A stretch of 64,000 bases of DNA from RDXT01 sp033765305. Lineage in GTDB: Bacteria > Bacteroidota > Bacteroidia > J057. The stretch spans positions 157,432 through 221,431 of the forward strand of contig JANRID010000067.1 in assembly GCA_033765305.1 (NCBI GenBank). The letters run 5' to 3'. The notes beneath the pieces were generated by a model. That model saw nothing but the letters and a program-made list of their open reading frames with translations, was not told the origin of the DNA and did no database searches. Positions 1 through 8,757 of the stretch are shown here, piece after piece (positions within the stretch are counted from its first letter, which is position 1; every line of letters starts with the position of its first letter). The position numbers were made by a program, and so were the translations under genes.

Positions 1-953
1 CTGGTGTTGCGGTAAAATGTCAGCGTGCCCGAACGGGCCCCGATCACCAGGTCCTGATCGCCGTCATTGTCGATATCCACAAAAGACGGCGCAGAGCGCA
101 GCCCCACATCGACCCCGTTGAGCGGATTGGCGCCGCCGGTCTGGGCAGCAAACACCGGATTCGATGCCGAACCCTGGTTGAGGTAATAATTCAGAATGCC
201 GCTTTCCTCCCCCAGCAGCGCTTCCGGATCCCCGTCCTGGTCCAGATCCGCAAACATCGGATAGGAGTTGTCGCCGTTGTTGACATTGTTGAACGGATTG
301 CTGCTGCCCGTTACCTGGGCAAATACCGGCGACGACGCGGTGCCTGTATTCGGAAAATAGTTCAGAATCCCGAAATCCTCGCCGATCATCGCATCCAGAT
401 CGCCGTCTCCGTCCAGATCCTCCAGCGAGATAATGGAGTTGGCGCCCACATCGAACGTATTGAACGGGTTGCCGGTGCCGGTGACAGCCGTCAGCACCGG
501 AGCCGATGCCGTGCCTGTGTTCTGGTAGTAGGCAATTCTGCCATTGTTGATGCCGATGAAGCAGTCCTGATCGCCGTCGTTGTCGATATCGGCAAAAAAC
601 GGCTGGGCCTCATCGCCCACATCCACGCCGTTGAGGGGATTCGAGCTGCCGGTTTCCTGCACAAATACCGGATCCGCCGGCGTGCCGGTATTCCGGAAAA
701 AATTGACCGTGCCGCCTTCCACGCCGGATGCCTCGCCGACAAACAGATCTTCATCGCCGTCGTTGTCGATATCCACAAAATCGGGCTTGGAGAACTCGCC
801 TACATCGATGCCCGCAAAGGGGCTTCCGGAGCTTACAAGGCTGAAGGATTGCGCAGGCGCGAGCGCCGGCAGCACGGCTGCCAGCACACAGCAGCAGCGG
901 CGGAACAGGCCCGCGGATCTTGAAACAGCTGAAAAGGGGGAAACGTACACCAT
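1..953 (-). CDS. FG-GAP/VCBS-repeat secreted protein, 3' end cut by window edge
   Basis: Partial gene, about 317 codons visible, reading leftwards off the window. The start ATG at 953 precedes a long N-terminal signal peptide ending near APAQSF. Five repeats of about 60-65 residues follow, each with a calcium-binding DxDxDGDxD loop (for example FVDIDNDGDEDLFVGE) and a linker of the type TGSSNPFNGVDVG. The two complete paralogues to the right have the same five repeats followed by a T9SS sorting tail, so the missing part is probably the tail of about 190 residues. Family knowledge: FG-GAP/VCBS repeats form beta-propellers, usually extracellular. Specific ligand unknown. The assignment is secure, the function is not. 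Confidence 0.85.
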   Translation of the reverse strand, partial: MVYVSPFSAVSRSAGLFRRCCCVLAAVLPALAPAQSFSLVSSGSPFAGIDVGEFSKPDFVDIDNDGDEDLFVGEASGVEGGTVNFFRNTGTPADPVFVQETGSSNPLNGVDVGDEAQPFFADIDNDGDQDCFIGINNGRIAYYQNTGTASAPVLTAVTGTGNPFNTFDVGANSIISLEDLDGDGDLDAMIGEDFGILNYFPNTGTASSPVFAQVTGSSNPFNNVNNGDNSYPMFADLDQDGDPEALLGEESGILNYYLNQGSASNPVFAAQTGGANPLNGVDVGLRSAPSFVDIDNDGDQDLVIGARSGTLTFYRNT

Positions 954-1200
954 GCCAGATAAGTTGAGGGTCTGCGAAGCCGGTAACGGCACGCGGTCCG
1001 CCAGCCCGGAATGGGCCGGGAATCTGCGCCGAATGGTGTATGTCGGGTTTGTAAAGCGGGTGAAAACATGCGCCGCGCTGAATTTCAGGAGATCAGCGTT
1101 GCAGCATAGATCCAATATGCGGATCTCTGCAGCCAGATATGCGGCCCGCTGCACGAACTGCCAGAATTGATGCCCGGCCTGCTGCCGGCACCTGACGCGC

Positions 1201-1232
1201 AAGCCCCTCCGCTGTTTCCGGCGGAGGGGCTT
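1201..1232 (-). terminator. Hairpin terminator of the second FG-GAP gene
   Basis: A 12-bp perfect stem AAGCCCCTCCGC / GCGGAGGGGCTT with an 8-nt loop lies 20 bp past the stop of the gene ending at 1253 (leftward). There is no long T tract, so termination strength is inferred. Confidence 0.65.
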
Positions 1233-1252
1233 GCGGCATAGCCATTCTGCAA

Positions 1253-2746
1253 TTACTGCACCACTACCCGTCCGGCAAACCGGCTCTCGCGGACCGTGAC
1301 CAGCACATAGTACGCTCCGGGTGCCAGTCCCTCCAGGGGCACCGGAAGCACAAGCGCGCGGCCTTCGGCCAGCTCGGCGGTCTGCTCGCGGCAGAGGTGT
1401 CCGGAAGCGTCCAGAAACTGAATCTGCGCCGTGCCCGTTTCCGTTCCGGCAAGCCGGATGCTCAGCTGGCTGCTGGCTGGATTGGGATACAGGTCCAGCA
1501 CAGGCCCCTTCACCGCCGAATAGACTTCCACGGCGGGCGAGAGCTGCGTTGCCCCGTCGAAGTCCCGCTGCTCCAGGCGGTAGTAGCTGACCCCCGGCAT
1601 CGGCAGATAGTCCGCATAGGCATACTCGCGCAGCTCGCTGCGGGTGCCTCCCCCTTCGACGAAAGTCAGGGACTCCCAAAGCCGCCCGTCCACCGAACGC
1701 TGCACCGTGAAGCCTTCGTTGTTCAGCTCTGTGGCCGTAGCCCAGGACAGGTGCACCGCTCCCGTGCGCAGCTCAGCCTGCAGCCAGAGCAGCTCCACCG
1801 GCAGCAGCGAGGTGTAGCGGTAGAAGGTAAACTGGCCGTTCGAGCGGCCGGTGATCAGATCCGGATCGCCGTCGTTGTCGATGTCAGCGAATATGGGGGC
1901 CGAATACCCCGTCACATTGAACCCGTTGAAGGGATCGGAGCCGCCGTTCTGCTGGGTAAATACCGGCGAAGAGGCGCTGCCGGTGTTGAGGAAGTAGGTA
2001 AACACCCCGTCCTCCTCGCCGACGAGGCAGTCGAAGTCGCCGTCTCCGTCAAGGTCTGCAAAGGAAGGGATCGAAAAAGCGCCCACATCTACCCCGTTGA
2101 AGGGATTCGTCGGGCCGGTAATTTCTGCAAACGACGGCGCGGAAGCGGTGCCGCCGTTGCGGTAGTAGTTAATGATCCCGGTGGATTCGCCGATGAAGGC
2201 ATCCTGATCGCCGTCGCCGTCAATATCCACGAAAGCAATAGCTGAGGCCGAGCCGATGTCCACGCCGTTGAAGGGGTTGCTGCTGCCGGTAATGCTGCTG
2301 AAGGTCGGCGAGGATACGGTGCCGGTATTGCGGTAAAAATTGATGAAGCCGTCCGACTCGCCGATGAAGGCGTCCAGGTCGCCGTCGTTGTCGATGTCCA
2401 CGAACGCCAGCTGCGAGTCGCCGCCGACGTCCACCCCGTTGAAGGGATTGCTGCTGCCGGTCACGAGGGTAAAGGATGCCGACGAGGGGCTTCCGTCATT
2501 GCGGTAGAAGCGGATGGTGCCGTTTCCGCCGCCGGTCGTGCCGAAGCCGCGGCCGGAAAACAGATCCAGGTCGCCGTCGTTGTCGATGTCGACGAAAGCA
2601 GGCGTGGAAAAGTTGCCGATATCGAGCCCGCTGAAGGGGCTCCCGGTGGTGACCAGGGTGAAGGACTGCGCGGACATGGCAGCGGGAGCAGCCGCCATCA
2701 GCAGCCAGACGGGCAAGGAAGGGGACAGGCGTAGCCGTAATCTCAT
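1253..2746 (-). CDS. FG-GAP/VCBS-repeat protein with T9SS sorting domain
   Basis: 497-residue secreted protein. I take the ATG at 2746 because it gives a clean signal peptide (MRLRLRLSPSLP... ending AMSAQSF); the longer open frame upstream looks non-coding. Residues about 30-350 hold five DxDxDGD repeats (FVDIDNDGDLDLFSG, FADLDGDGDFDCLVGE and so on) separated by SSNPFNGVDVG-type linkers. A beta-sandwich module starting LLPVELLWLQAEL follows. The last 80 residues start VLDLYPNPASSQLSI, the typical type A sorting domain recognised by the type IX secretion system and removed at the cell surface. It is a tandem paralogue of its two neighbours. Substrate or ligand unknown; an adhesin or surface propeller is plausible. 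Confidence 0.88.
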   Translation of the reverse strand: MRLRLRLSPSLPVWLLMAAAPAAMSAQSFTLVTTGSPFSGLDIGNFSTPAFVDIDNDGDLDLFSGRGFGTTGGGNGTIRFYRNDGSPSSASFTLVTGSSNPFNGVDVGGDSQLAFVDIDNDGDLDAFIGESDGFINFYRNTGTVSSPTFSSITGSSNPFNGVDIGSASAIAFVDIDGDGDQDAFIGESTGIINYYRNGGTASAPSFAEITGPTNPFNGVDVGAFSIPSFADLDGDGDFDCLVGEEDGVFTYFLNTGSASSPVFTQQNGGSDPFNGFNVTGYSAPIFADIDNDGDPDLITGRSNGQFTFYRYTSLLPVELLWLQAELRTGAVHLSWATATELNNEGFTVQRSVDGRLWESLTFVEGGGTRSELREYAYADYLPMPGVSYYRLEQRDFDGATQLSPAVEVYSAVKGPVLDLYPNPASSQLSIRLAGTETGTAQIQFLDASGHLCREQTAELAEGRALVLPVPLEGLAPGAYYVLVTVRESRFAGRVVVQ

Positions 2747-2955
2747 AGAAGAGGCATTGATACAGATGGGGAAAGGGAATAGAATCCAATCTGCCTGCAA
2801 TATTACCGCGCTGGCTGGCTGGCGTGCAGGAAGCGTTGCCCAATCGCCAGTTTGCCGCCCCAATCCGGCGCCAGTGCCGTGCAATCGGGATGCAATTCTG
2901 CACAAAAGCGGCATTGCATTTCGCTATTGGTCAAGAAAGGGGCCCTGAAAACGCC

Positions 2956-2986
2956 CGTCCCCCGCATCTGGCAGATGCGGGGGACG
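2956..2986 (-). terminator. Strong hairpin after the third FG-GAP gene
   Basis: A 15-bp perfect inverted repeat CGTCCCCCGCATCTG / CAGATGCGGGGGACG with a one-base loop (the loop probably opens wider in practice) lies 21 bp beyond the stop at 3008. It fits a transcription terminator for the leftward gene and insulates it from the paralogue downstream. Confidence 0.65.
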
Positions 2987-3007
2987 CAGACGGAGCCGGC
3001 AGGCGGC

Positions 3008-4471
3008 TTATTTGACCACCACCCGGCGCAGGTAGCGCTCCCCGCCGGCAGATACCAGGATCACATACAGACCCGGAGCCAGACCGTCGAGCGGCACCGG
3101 CACCACGGTGCTGCCGCCGTTGCCCAGATCCAGCAGCTGGCGGTAGCATTCGCGCCCGGCAGGGTCGAGCAGCCGGACGGAGGCCTGGCCGCTCCGGACT
3201 CCGCTCAGCGACAGGCTGAGCTGGTCCGTGGCCGGATTCGGATAGACAGAAACCAGCGCCTGCCCGCTCGCAGCCAGCACCTCGACCACCGGCGAAAGAT
3301 GCGTCGAGCCGTCGGTGTCGCGCTGCTCCAGGCGGTAATAGCTCGGACCGGAAAGCGCCAGCGCATCGGTGTAGGCATACATCTGCACCCCTTGCGAAGT
3401 GCCCTGCCCTGCGACGAAGGAAAGCGCCTCCCACTCCCGGCCATTGGCGGAGCGCTGCACGGTAAAGCCTTCATTGTTCAGCTCGGAAGCGGTAGCCCAT
3501 TCCAGGTGCACCTGCACCCCGGCGCGCACGGCCTCCAGCCACAGCAGCTCCACCGGAAGCAGCGAGGTATTGCTGTAAAAGGCAAACGTGCCGGAGGAGC
3601 GGCCCACGATCAGATCCGGATCGCCGTCGTTGTCGATGTCGGCAAAGGCCGGCGCCGATGTGGCACCTACGTCGAAGCCGTTGAAGGGATTGGAGCTGCC
3701 CGTCTGTACGGTAAATGCAGGACTGGAAGCCGTGCCGGTGTTCATGTAGTAGTTCAGGGTGCCGTCCGACTCGCCGATGACACAGTCGTAGTCGCCGTCG
3801 CCATCCAGGTCTGCGAAGGCCGGTGCAGAATCGGCGCCGATGTCCACGCCGTCGAAGGGATTGGACGAACCCGTAACGACCGTAAAGGCCGGTGCAGAAG
3901 CAGTCCCGGTGTTCCGGTAGAAATTGATGTTCCCTGTGCCCTCGCCGATGAACAGATCCAGATCGCCGTCGTTGTCGATGTCTACCAGTGCAGGCATCGA
4001 AAAGTCGCCGATGTCGATGCCGGTGAAGGGTGCCGTTGCCGGGCTGCCCGGAAACGTGGGCGAAGCGGCAGTGCCGGAGTTGGCGTAGTAATTGAGGTTG
4101 CCGTTCTCTTCGCCGGCAATCAGATCCAGATCGCCGTCGTTGTTCAGGTCGGCAAAAAACGGGGCCGCAAAATCCCCCACATCCCGTCCGTTCAGCGGAT
4201 TGGATGAACCCGTAACCTGCGAATACGACGGGCTGCTGGGGCTGCCGCCGTTGCGGAAGAAATTGAACTGGCCGTTGTCCTCTCCGGCAAACAGATCCAG
4301 GTCGCCGTCATTGTTGATATCGGCGAATGCAGGCATCGAAAAGTCGTTGGAGCCGACGGACAGCCCGTTGAACGGGTTGCTCGTACCGGTCAGCTCGGTA
4401 AACGACTGCGCAGCAGCCAGGCCCGGAAGTGCTGCCAGGCATGCCAGGATCCAGACGCGGAAAGAACGCAT
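3008..4471 (-). CDS. FG-GAP/VCBS-repeat protein with T9SS sorting domain
   Basis: 487 residues from the ATG at 4471, which opens a signal peptide (MRSFRVWILACLAALPG... ending AAAQSF). An in-frame ATG at 4516 would add 15 residues before it and is less likely. Five repeats of about 63 residues carry FADINNDGDLDLFAGE-like calcium loops. They are followed by a LLPVELLWLEAV domain and a C-terminal VSVYPNPATDQLSLS sorting tail. It has the same architecture and repeat number as the gene on its left, so the cluster probably arose by gene duplication. Exported through Sec, then T9SS. The biological target is unknown. Confidence 0.88.
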   Translation of the reverse strand: MRSFRVWILACLAALPGLAAAQSFTELTGTSNPFNGLSVGSNDFSMPAFADINNDGDLDLFAGEDNGQFNFFRNGGSPSSPSYSQVTGSSNPLNGRDVGDFAAPFFADLNNDGDLDLIAGEENGNLNYYANSGTAASPTFPGSPATAPFTGIDIGDFSMPALVDIDNDGDLDLFIGEGTGNINFYRNTGTASAPAFTVVTGSSNPFDGVDIGADSAPAFADLDGDGDYDCVIGESDGTLNYYMNTGTASSPAFTVQTGSSNPFNGFDVGATSAPAFADIDNDGDPDLIVGRSSGTFAFYSNTSLLPVELLWLEAVRAGVQVHLEWATASELNNEGFTVQRSANGREWEALSFVAGQGTSQGVQMYAYTDALALSGPSYYRLEQRDTDGSTHLSPVVEVLAASGQALVSVYPNPATDQLSLSLSGVRSGQASVRLLDPAGRECYRQLLDLGNGGSTVVPVPLDGLAPGLYVILVSAGGERYLRRVVVK

Positions 4472-4716
4472 CGCGCCATGGACCGGGGGGAGGTCATGGT
4501 ACAAGTAAGATTGCATGTGTGATGGTGTTAGAGAATCCCTTAAAGATGAGTGAAACCTTCCCCCAAGATATGCCGTGGAAACATTTAAACATTCATTGGA
4601 ATATCCATGCGGCACATAGCATGTCCGAGCTGTAGGTTCTGATGCCTGAACGGTCATGTAAGAAATTCGGCAGGCCTGTCCGAAACGGCCCCGGCCTGCG
4701 GCGTGCCCATACAGCG

Positions 4717-4742
4717 AAGGCGCTCCCTCGCGGAAGCGCCTT
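4717..4742 (-). terminator. Hairpin after the dipeptidyl peptidase gene
   Basis: Stem AAGGCGCT / AGCGCCTT with a 10-nt loop, 30 bp past the stop at 4773. The rest of the 4472-4772 interval holds only the upstream region of the FG-GAP gene; I see no small gene in it. Confidence 0.5.
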
Positions 4743-4772
4743 GCATGATCTATCTGCGTGAAAATCAGCGGT

Positions 4773-6827
4773 TCAGTTCTCGCTGGGCAGGAAGGAGTAC
4801 TGCTTGGCGTAGTACAGCATCTGCTGGGTGAAATCGGACGGATATTCGATCTTCACATCCACAATCTGGCCGTTCTGCATCACCGGCTTCAGCTCCGGAT
4901 TGATGAAGCCTGAATAGGGCGCCGACTTCAGCCGGGCATAGCGGTCCAGCACTTCCTGATGCAGGGCGGGGTCCACCTTCACGCCGTAGGTTTCCACCAG
5001 CTGCTGCGCCGCTTTGAAGTCGCCTTTGGAGGTGATGCGCTGCGTTTCCCGGAGCAGCTCGCCGAAGATCGTCCGCAGCTTGTCGTAGTCGTTGATTCTG
5101 ACGAAGGTCTTGCCGTCGCGCTTGACCCACTCGACAACCTGGTCGGCCTTGCCCCGCTCCATGGACCAGTACGCCACAAAGGCGCGGTTGCGCATGTGGT
5201 CTTCCTCGATCTGCGCGCCGGGCTTGATCCGGCGGAGCTGCAGCATGAGGCCGTTCATCATGTAGTCGTCGTAGGCGGCTTTGCCGGCCTCCAGCGAGGG
5301 CATGAGGCCCATTTCCACCAGTTTGGGATCCATGAGGTAATAGAGCGCCACCAGATCCGCACGGCCTTCCTCGATCGTGGAGGCATAGTTGACCAGGGTC
5401 TGCTTGGGGGTGCCTACCCCGGCCTCGATCTGCCCGGAGGCATGGCCGATGACCTCGTGCATGTCCGTGTGCAGCGCGTCGGCCAGCGAGCCGTACTGCT
5501 TCTGGCGCTCCAGCACTTCGGGCGATTCGCTGAATTCCTCCAGCGCGCCGCCGGCAGCCTTGCCGGCTTCCTCGTAGGCGGAGACAATGTTGGCCAGGTT
5601 GACCGACTTGGACCCGTGCAGGGCGCGGATCCAGTTGGCATTGGGCAGGTTGATGCCGATCGGCGTGGAAGGCGTCGCGTCGCCGCCCTCGGCTACCACA
5701 TTGATTACCCGTGCAGAGATGCCCTTCACCTCCTTCTTTTTGTGCTCATCCAGAATCGGCGAATGGTCCTCGAACCACTGCGCTTCCTTGCCGATGGCGG
5801 CAATGCGCTTGGTCGCCTCCGGATCGCGGATCGAGACCACCGACTCGAAGGAGCCTTTGAAGCCTTTGGGATCGTTGTACACTTCGATGAAGCCGTTGAT
5901 CACATCGATGGCCGAAGCCGTATCCTGCACCCAGGCAATGCTGTATTCGTCGAACTTCTTCAGATCGCCGGTCCGGTAGTATTCGATGAGCAGCCGCAGG
6001 GCCTTTGCCTGCTGTTCGGTTTCGGCAACGGAAACCGCCTGCTCCAGCCAGTACACCACCTTTTCAATGGCAGGGCTGTACATGCCGCCCACCTTCCAGA
6101 CCTTTTCCACAATCTGGCCGTTTTCCTTCATCAGCTTGGAATTCAGGCCATAGGAAACCGGGGTCGTATCCGCCGGGTCGATCAGGCTTTTGTAGTACGC
6201 ATCCACCTCCTCATTCGTGAGGCCTTCGTAGAAGTTGACGGCAGACTCCGCGATAATGTCGGCGCCGGCATCCTTGTTGACTTTCTTGGCCGCAACTGCC
6301 GGATCGAACAGCACCGGCGTCAGGCGGGCAATAAGCCCGGACACGGTCTCGCCTGCGCGCAGGGGCAGCAGCGCGGAGTCGGCCTGGCCCACCACCGCGG
6401 CAAAGTATGCCTCGCTGAATTCCGGCATCAGCTTCTCGGACCCGTAGTGGTGATGGATGCCGTTGGAAAACCACACCCGCTTGGTGTATTCCATGAATTT
6501 GCCCCATTCTGCGGCGGCAGTGTCCGGGCGGCTGCTGATGACAGCCTCCAGGGTGCGCCGGATGGTGAGGTTGTACTTGTAATTCTGGTCCCACATGATG
6601 TCGCGCCCGGATTTGGCGGCTTCTGCGAGGTAGTAGAGCAGCTTTTTCTGCTGCAGGCTCAGCTCGTCGAAGCCGGGAACCCGGTAGCGCAGAATTTTCA
6701 GATCGGCAAACTGTTCCGACACGTACTGGAAATCGGCAGTCTCGGCCTGCTGGGCAGGCTTGGGGCCGCAGGCAGTGAGCGCGAGGAGCGCGGCGGCGAA
6801 AAGCAGGGATAGGCTGGCAGGTTTCAT
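4773..6827 (-). CDS. M49-family dipeptidyl peptidase III, lipoprotein
   Basis: 684 residues from the ATG at 6827. That start gives a lipoprotein signal (MKPASLSLLF... LTACGPKP), so the enzyme is probably anchored in an envelope membrane and faces the periplasm or outside. The zinc motif of the M49 family is seen as HEVIGH, with the third ligand and neighbours in EEGRADLV about 50 residues later. M49 enzymes remove dipeptides from the N terminus of short peptides. Length matches bacterial homologues. It is divergent from the SDR gene, with start codons close together. High confidence in family; substrate range not shown by sequence. Confidence 0.9.
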   Translation of the reverse strand: MKPASLSLLFAAALLALTACGPKPAQQAETADFQYVSEQFADLKILRYRVPGFDELSLQQKKLLYYLAEAAKSGRDIMWDQNYKYNLTIRRTLEAVISSRPDTAAAEWGKFMEYTKRVWFSNGIHHHYGSEKLMPEFSEAYFAAVVGQADSALLPLRAGETVSGLIARLTPVLFDPAVAAKKVNKDAGADIIAESAVNFYEGLTNEEVDAYYKSLIDPADTTPVSYGLNSKLMKENGQIVEKVWKVGGMYSPAIEKVVYWLEQAVSVAETEQQAKALRLLIEYYRTGDLKKFDEYSIAWVQDTASAIDVINGFIEVYNDPKGFKGSFESVVSIRDPEATKRIAAIGKEAQWFEDHSPILDEHKKKEVKGISARVINVVAEGGDATPSTPIGINLPNANWIRALHGSKSVNLANIVSAYEEAGKAAGGALEEFSESPEVLERQKQYGSLADALHTDMHEVIGHASGQIEAGVGTPKQTLVNYASTIEEGRADLVALYYLMDPKLVEMGLMPSLEAGKAAYDDYMMNGLMLQLRRIKPGAQIEEDHMRNRAFVAYWSMERGKADQVVEWVKRDGKTFVRINDYDKLRTIFGELLRETQRITSKGDFKAAQQLVETYGVKVDPALHQEVLDRYARLKSAPYSGFINPELKPVMQNGQIVDVKIEYPSDFTQQMLYYAKQYSFLPSEN

Positions 6828-6938
6828 GCGAGCAGGATGAGTGAAGGCCTGAATATACGGCAGACCGGCGCGAAATATACAACCTATTCCGCCAACCCGT
6901 CCGCGCGGCTTTCCGTACATGACCTAAATCATATTCCT

Positions 6939-8000
6939 GTGCCCGCTCCCCTGCCCGACCTGCACGGCAAGCGCTGCCTTGTGACCGGCGCTACCGGGTT
7001 CATCGGTTCGCATCTGATCCCGAAACTGGCATCGCTGGGCGCGCATATCCGGGCGCTCGCCTGGAGCGGCGAGCCCCAGCCCATGCTGCCCGACGGCCCG
7101 GATGAGATTCTCCACGGCGACCTGCTGCATCCGGCCAGCATTGCCGGAAACTGCCGGGATGTGGAGGTGGTGATCCACCTTGCCGCACGCGTCACCGACT
7201 GGGGGCCGCGCAAATGGTTTTACAGCAGCATCTGCACTGCCACCCGCAACCTGTTTGAGGAGGCTGACCGGGAAGGGGTATCCCGGTTCGTATTCATGAG
7301 TTCGGTGGCGGCCTGCGGCGTTCACCGGCACCTGCGCGGGTTCCGCGAATGGGACCCCTGCGTGCCTGCCGGCATTCCCTACGGCGACCTCAAGCTGGAA
7401 ACGGAGCAATGGATCCGCGAAGCAGCCCCGCGCGCCGGCATGGACTGGACCATCGTGCGCCCCTGCAATGTCACGGGCCCCGGCAGCGTCTGGGTCTGCG
7501 ACCCGATCCGCCGGATGCGCTCCGCTGCGGGCCTGCCGCTGCTCGACGGCGGCGCCTACGACGCCTGCCTGGTGGACATCGGCAGCCTCACGGACGGCAT
7601 CATCCGGGCCGCATTCGATCCGGCAGGCGCGAATCAGATTTTCCATTTCCGCGACGAATGGCAGGCATCCTGGCGGCAGTACCTGACCGAGCTGGGCCTC
7701 ATGGCCCAGACTGCTCCCAGGGGCCAGCTGCCGTTCGGACTGGCCTGGCGGCTGGGCAGCAGCCTCGAGCGCGCCGGCAACTGGCTGGGGGTCCGGGCGC
7801 CGGTGACCCGGCTCGGAGCCGGACTGCTGGGCCGCGAGCTGACTGTCAGCACCCTCAATGCGCAGGAGCGCCTGGGCTGGGAGCCTTCCCGGTCCTATGC
7901 CGATGCCATGGCCCGTATTTACGAATGGGTGCAGACCGGCCCGGCCCGCATCCGGCCTGCCGGGCGCATGCGCGATGCCCTGCAGGCGCTGCGGGGCTGA
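6939..8000 (+). CDS. NAD-dependent epimerase/dehydratase (extended SDR)
   Basis: 353 residues from a GTG at 6939. An ATG at 6837 is in frame but would add 34 residues before the Rossmann fold and start only 9 bp from the divergent gene, so I prefer the GTG. The N-terminal TGATGFIGSH is the nucleotide-binding glycine motif. HLAARVTDWG and the catalytic YGDLK (YxxxK, after VFMSSVAA) are present. Such enzymes act on nucleotide sugars, steroids or polyketides; the sequence does not decide which. It stands alone with no sugar-pathway neighbours. Confidence 0.85.
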   Translation: MPAPLPDLHGKRCLVTGATGFIGSHLIPKLASLGAHIRALAWSGEPQPMLPDGPDEILHGDLLHPASIAGNCRDVEVVIHLAARVTDWGPRKWFYSSICTATRNLFEEADREGVSRFVFMSSVAACGVHRHLRGFREWDPCVPAGIPYGDLKLETEQWIREAAPRAGMDWTIVRPCNVTGPGSVWVCDPIRRMRSAAGLPLLDGGAYDACLVDIGSLTDGIIRAAFDPAGANQIFHFRDEWQASWRQYLTELGLMAQTAPRGQLPFGLAWRLGSSLERAGNWLGVRAPVTRLGAGLLGRELTVSTLNAQERLGWEPSRSYADAMARIYEWVQTGPARIRPAGRMRDALQALRG

Positions 8001-8012
8001 TGCCCGGGCGGT

Positions 8013-8180
8013 TCAGATTCCGGTTTTCTTCTGGTGCTGCTCCCGCATGTAGTTGCCATGCTGGGGATGGTTGCAGTTCTTGCGCGGATCGCCCATGAGC
8101 ATCCGGCAGGAGGAAAACAGCATGAGCCCGCAGAGGGCCAGAACGGGCAGGGCAAGGGAACGGCGGCGGATCGGTTTCAT
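8013..8180 (-). CDS. Small lipoprotein, 55 residues
   Basis: ATG at 8180 opens a signal of basic residues, a hydrophobic stretch LALPVLALCGLMLF and a lipobox LFSSC. The mature part is only about 30 residues, rich in basic and His/Asn residues (NCNHPQHGNY). It converges tail-to-tail with the SDR gene, 12 bp away. Function unknown; the gene call rests on the well-formed lipoprotein signal. Confidence 0.6.
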   Translation of the reverse strand: MKPIRRRSLALPVLALCGLMLFSSCRMLMGDPRKNCNHPQHGNYMREQHQKKTGI

Positions 8181-8269
8181 CGTCAGGCGATTGCGGAAAA
8201 CGGCGGTAACGTGCCGCTGTAAAGATACAGGACAGATGCGGATAATCCCGCGCTGCCCCGCCAGGAATC

Positions 8270-8746
8270 TTACGGCTGTTCCGGCACAGGCTGGTAGCCG
8301 TCTTGCCCGATGATGGAGTCGAGGCGGGCCTGGAGCTGGCCCAGGGATTCCGGCGCATTGAAGCGGTTCAGCACCCGATGGGTGCGTCCGTTCATGGTGC
8401 ACTGGGTGGCAGCGGAAGGCACATCCTTGATCGAAGGCTCGTCGTAGCGCTCGGCATAGGCCCAGAAATCGGCAGCCTGGATGGCGGCCACAAGTTCGCG
8501 CAGCTGCGCCTTGCGCAGGGTTTTTTCATGCTTGCCCATCGGATCGGCGAAGTACTTGCCTTCATAGGCGACATGCCCGCGCGCATCCACATGCAGCACA
8601 TACGCCGGGCAGCGGCCTTTGCAGGGCGTCCGCTCGATGGTGAGCGAGAAATCCGCCGGCACGCCGCGCACGGCGCGGGTGCTGGTGGCACAGGAAAGGG
8701 CGCAGCCGAGCAGTGCGGCGCAGCAAATCGTCAGCCAGGAATTCAT
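8270..8746 (-). CDS. DUF6438-type lipoprotein
   Basis: 158 residues from the ATG at 8746, which begins MNSWLTICCAALLGCALSC, a signal peptide with possible lipid-attachment cysteine. The mature part starts with FSLTIERTPCKGRCPAY, the paired-cysteine pattern (C-x-x-x-C-P) that marks DUF6438 proteins of Bacteroidota, followed by a small beta-rich domain. An open frame continues far upstream through dnaA but that is an overlap in another frame. It lies 11 bp after dnaA on the same strand and may be co-transcribed. Function not known. Confidence 0.75.
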   Translation of the reverse strand: MNSWLTICCAALLGCALSCATSTRAVRGVPADFSLTIERTPCKGRCPAYVLHVDARGHVAYEGKYFADPMGKHEKTLRKAQLRELVAAIQAADFWAYAERYDEPSIKDVPSAATQCTMNGRTHRVLNRFNAPESLGQLQARLDSIIGQDGYQPVPEQP

Positions 8747-8757
8747 GGGCGGCGCGG

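Noticed and set aside
4959..6812. A 617-codon plus-strand frame opposite dipeptidyl peptidase III
   Set aside because: Antisense shadow of the M49 gene; repetitive His/Val/Gly composition and no recognisable motif.
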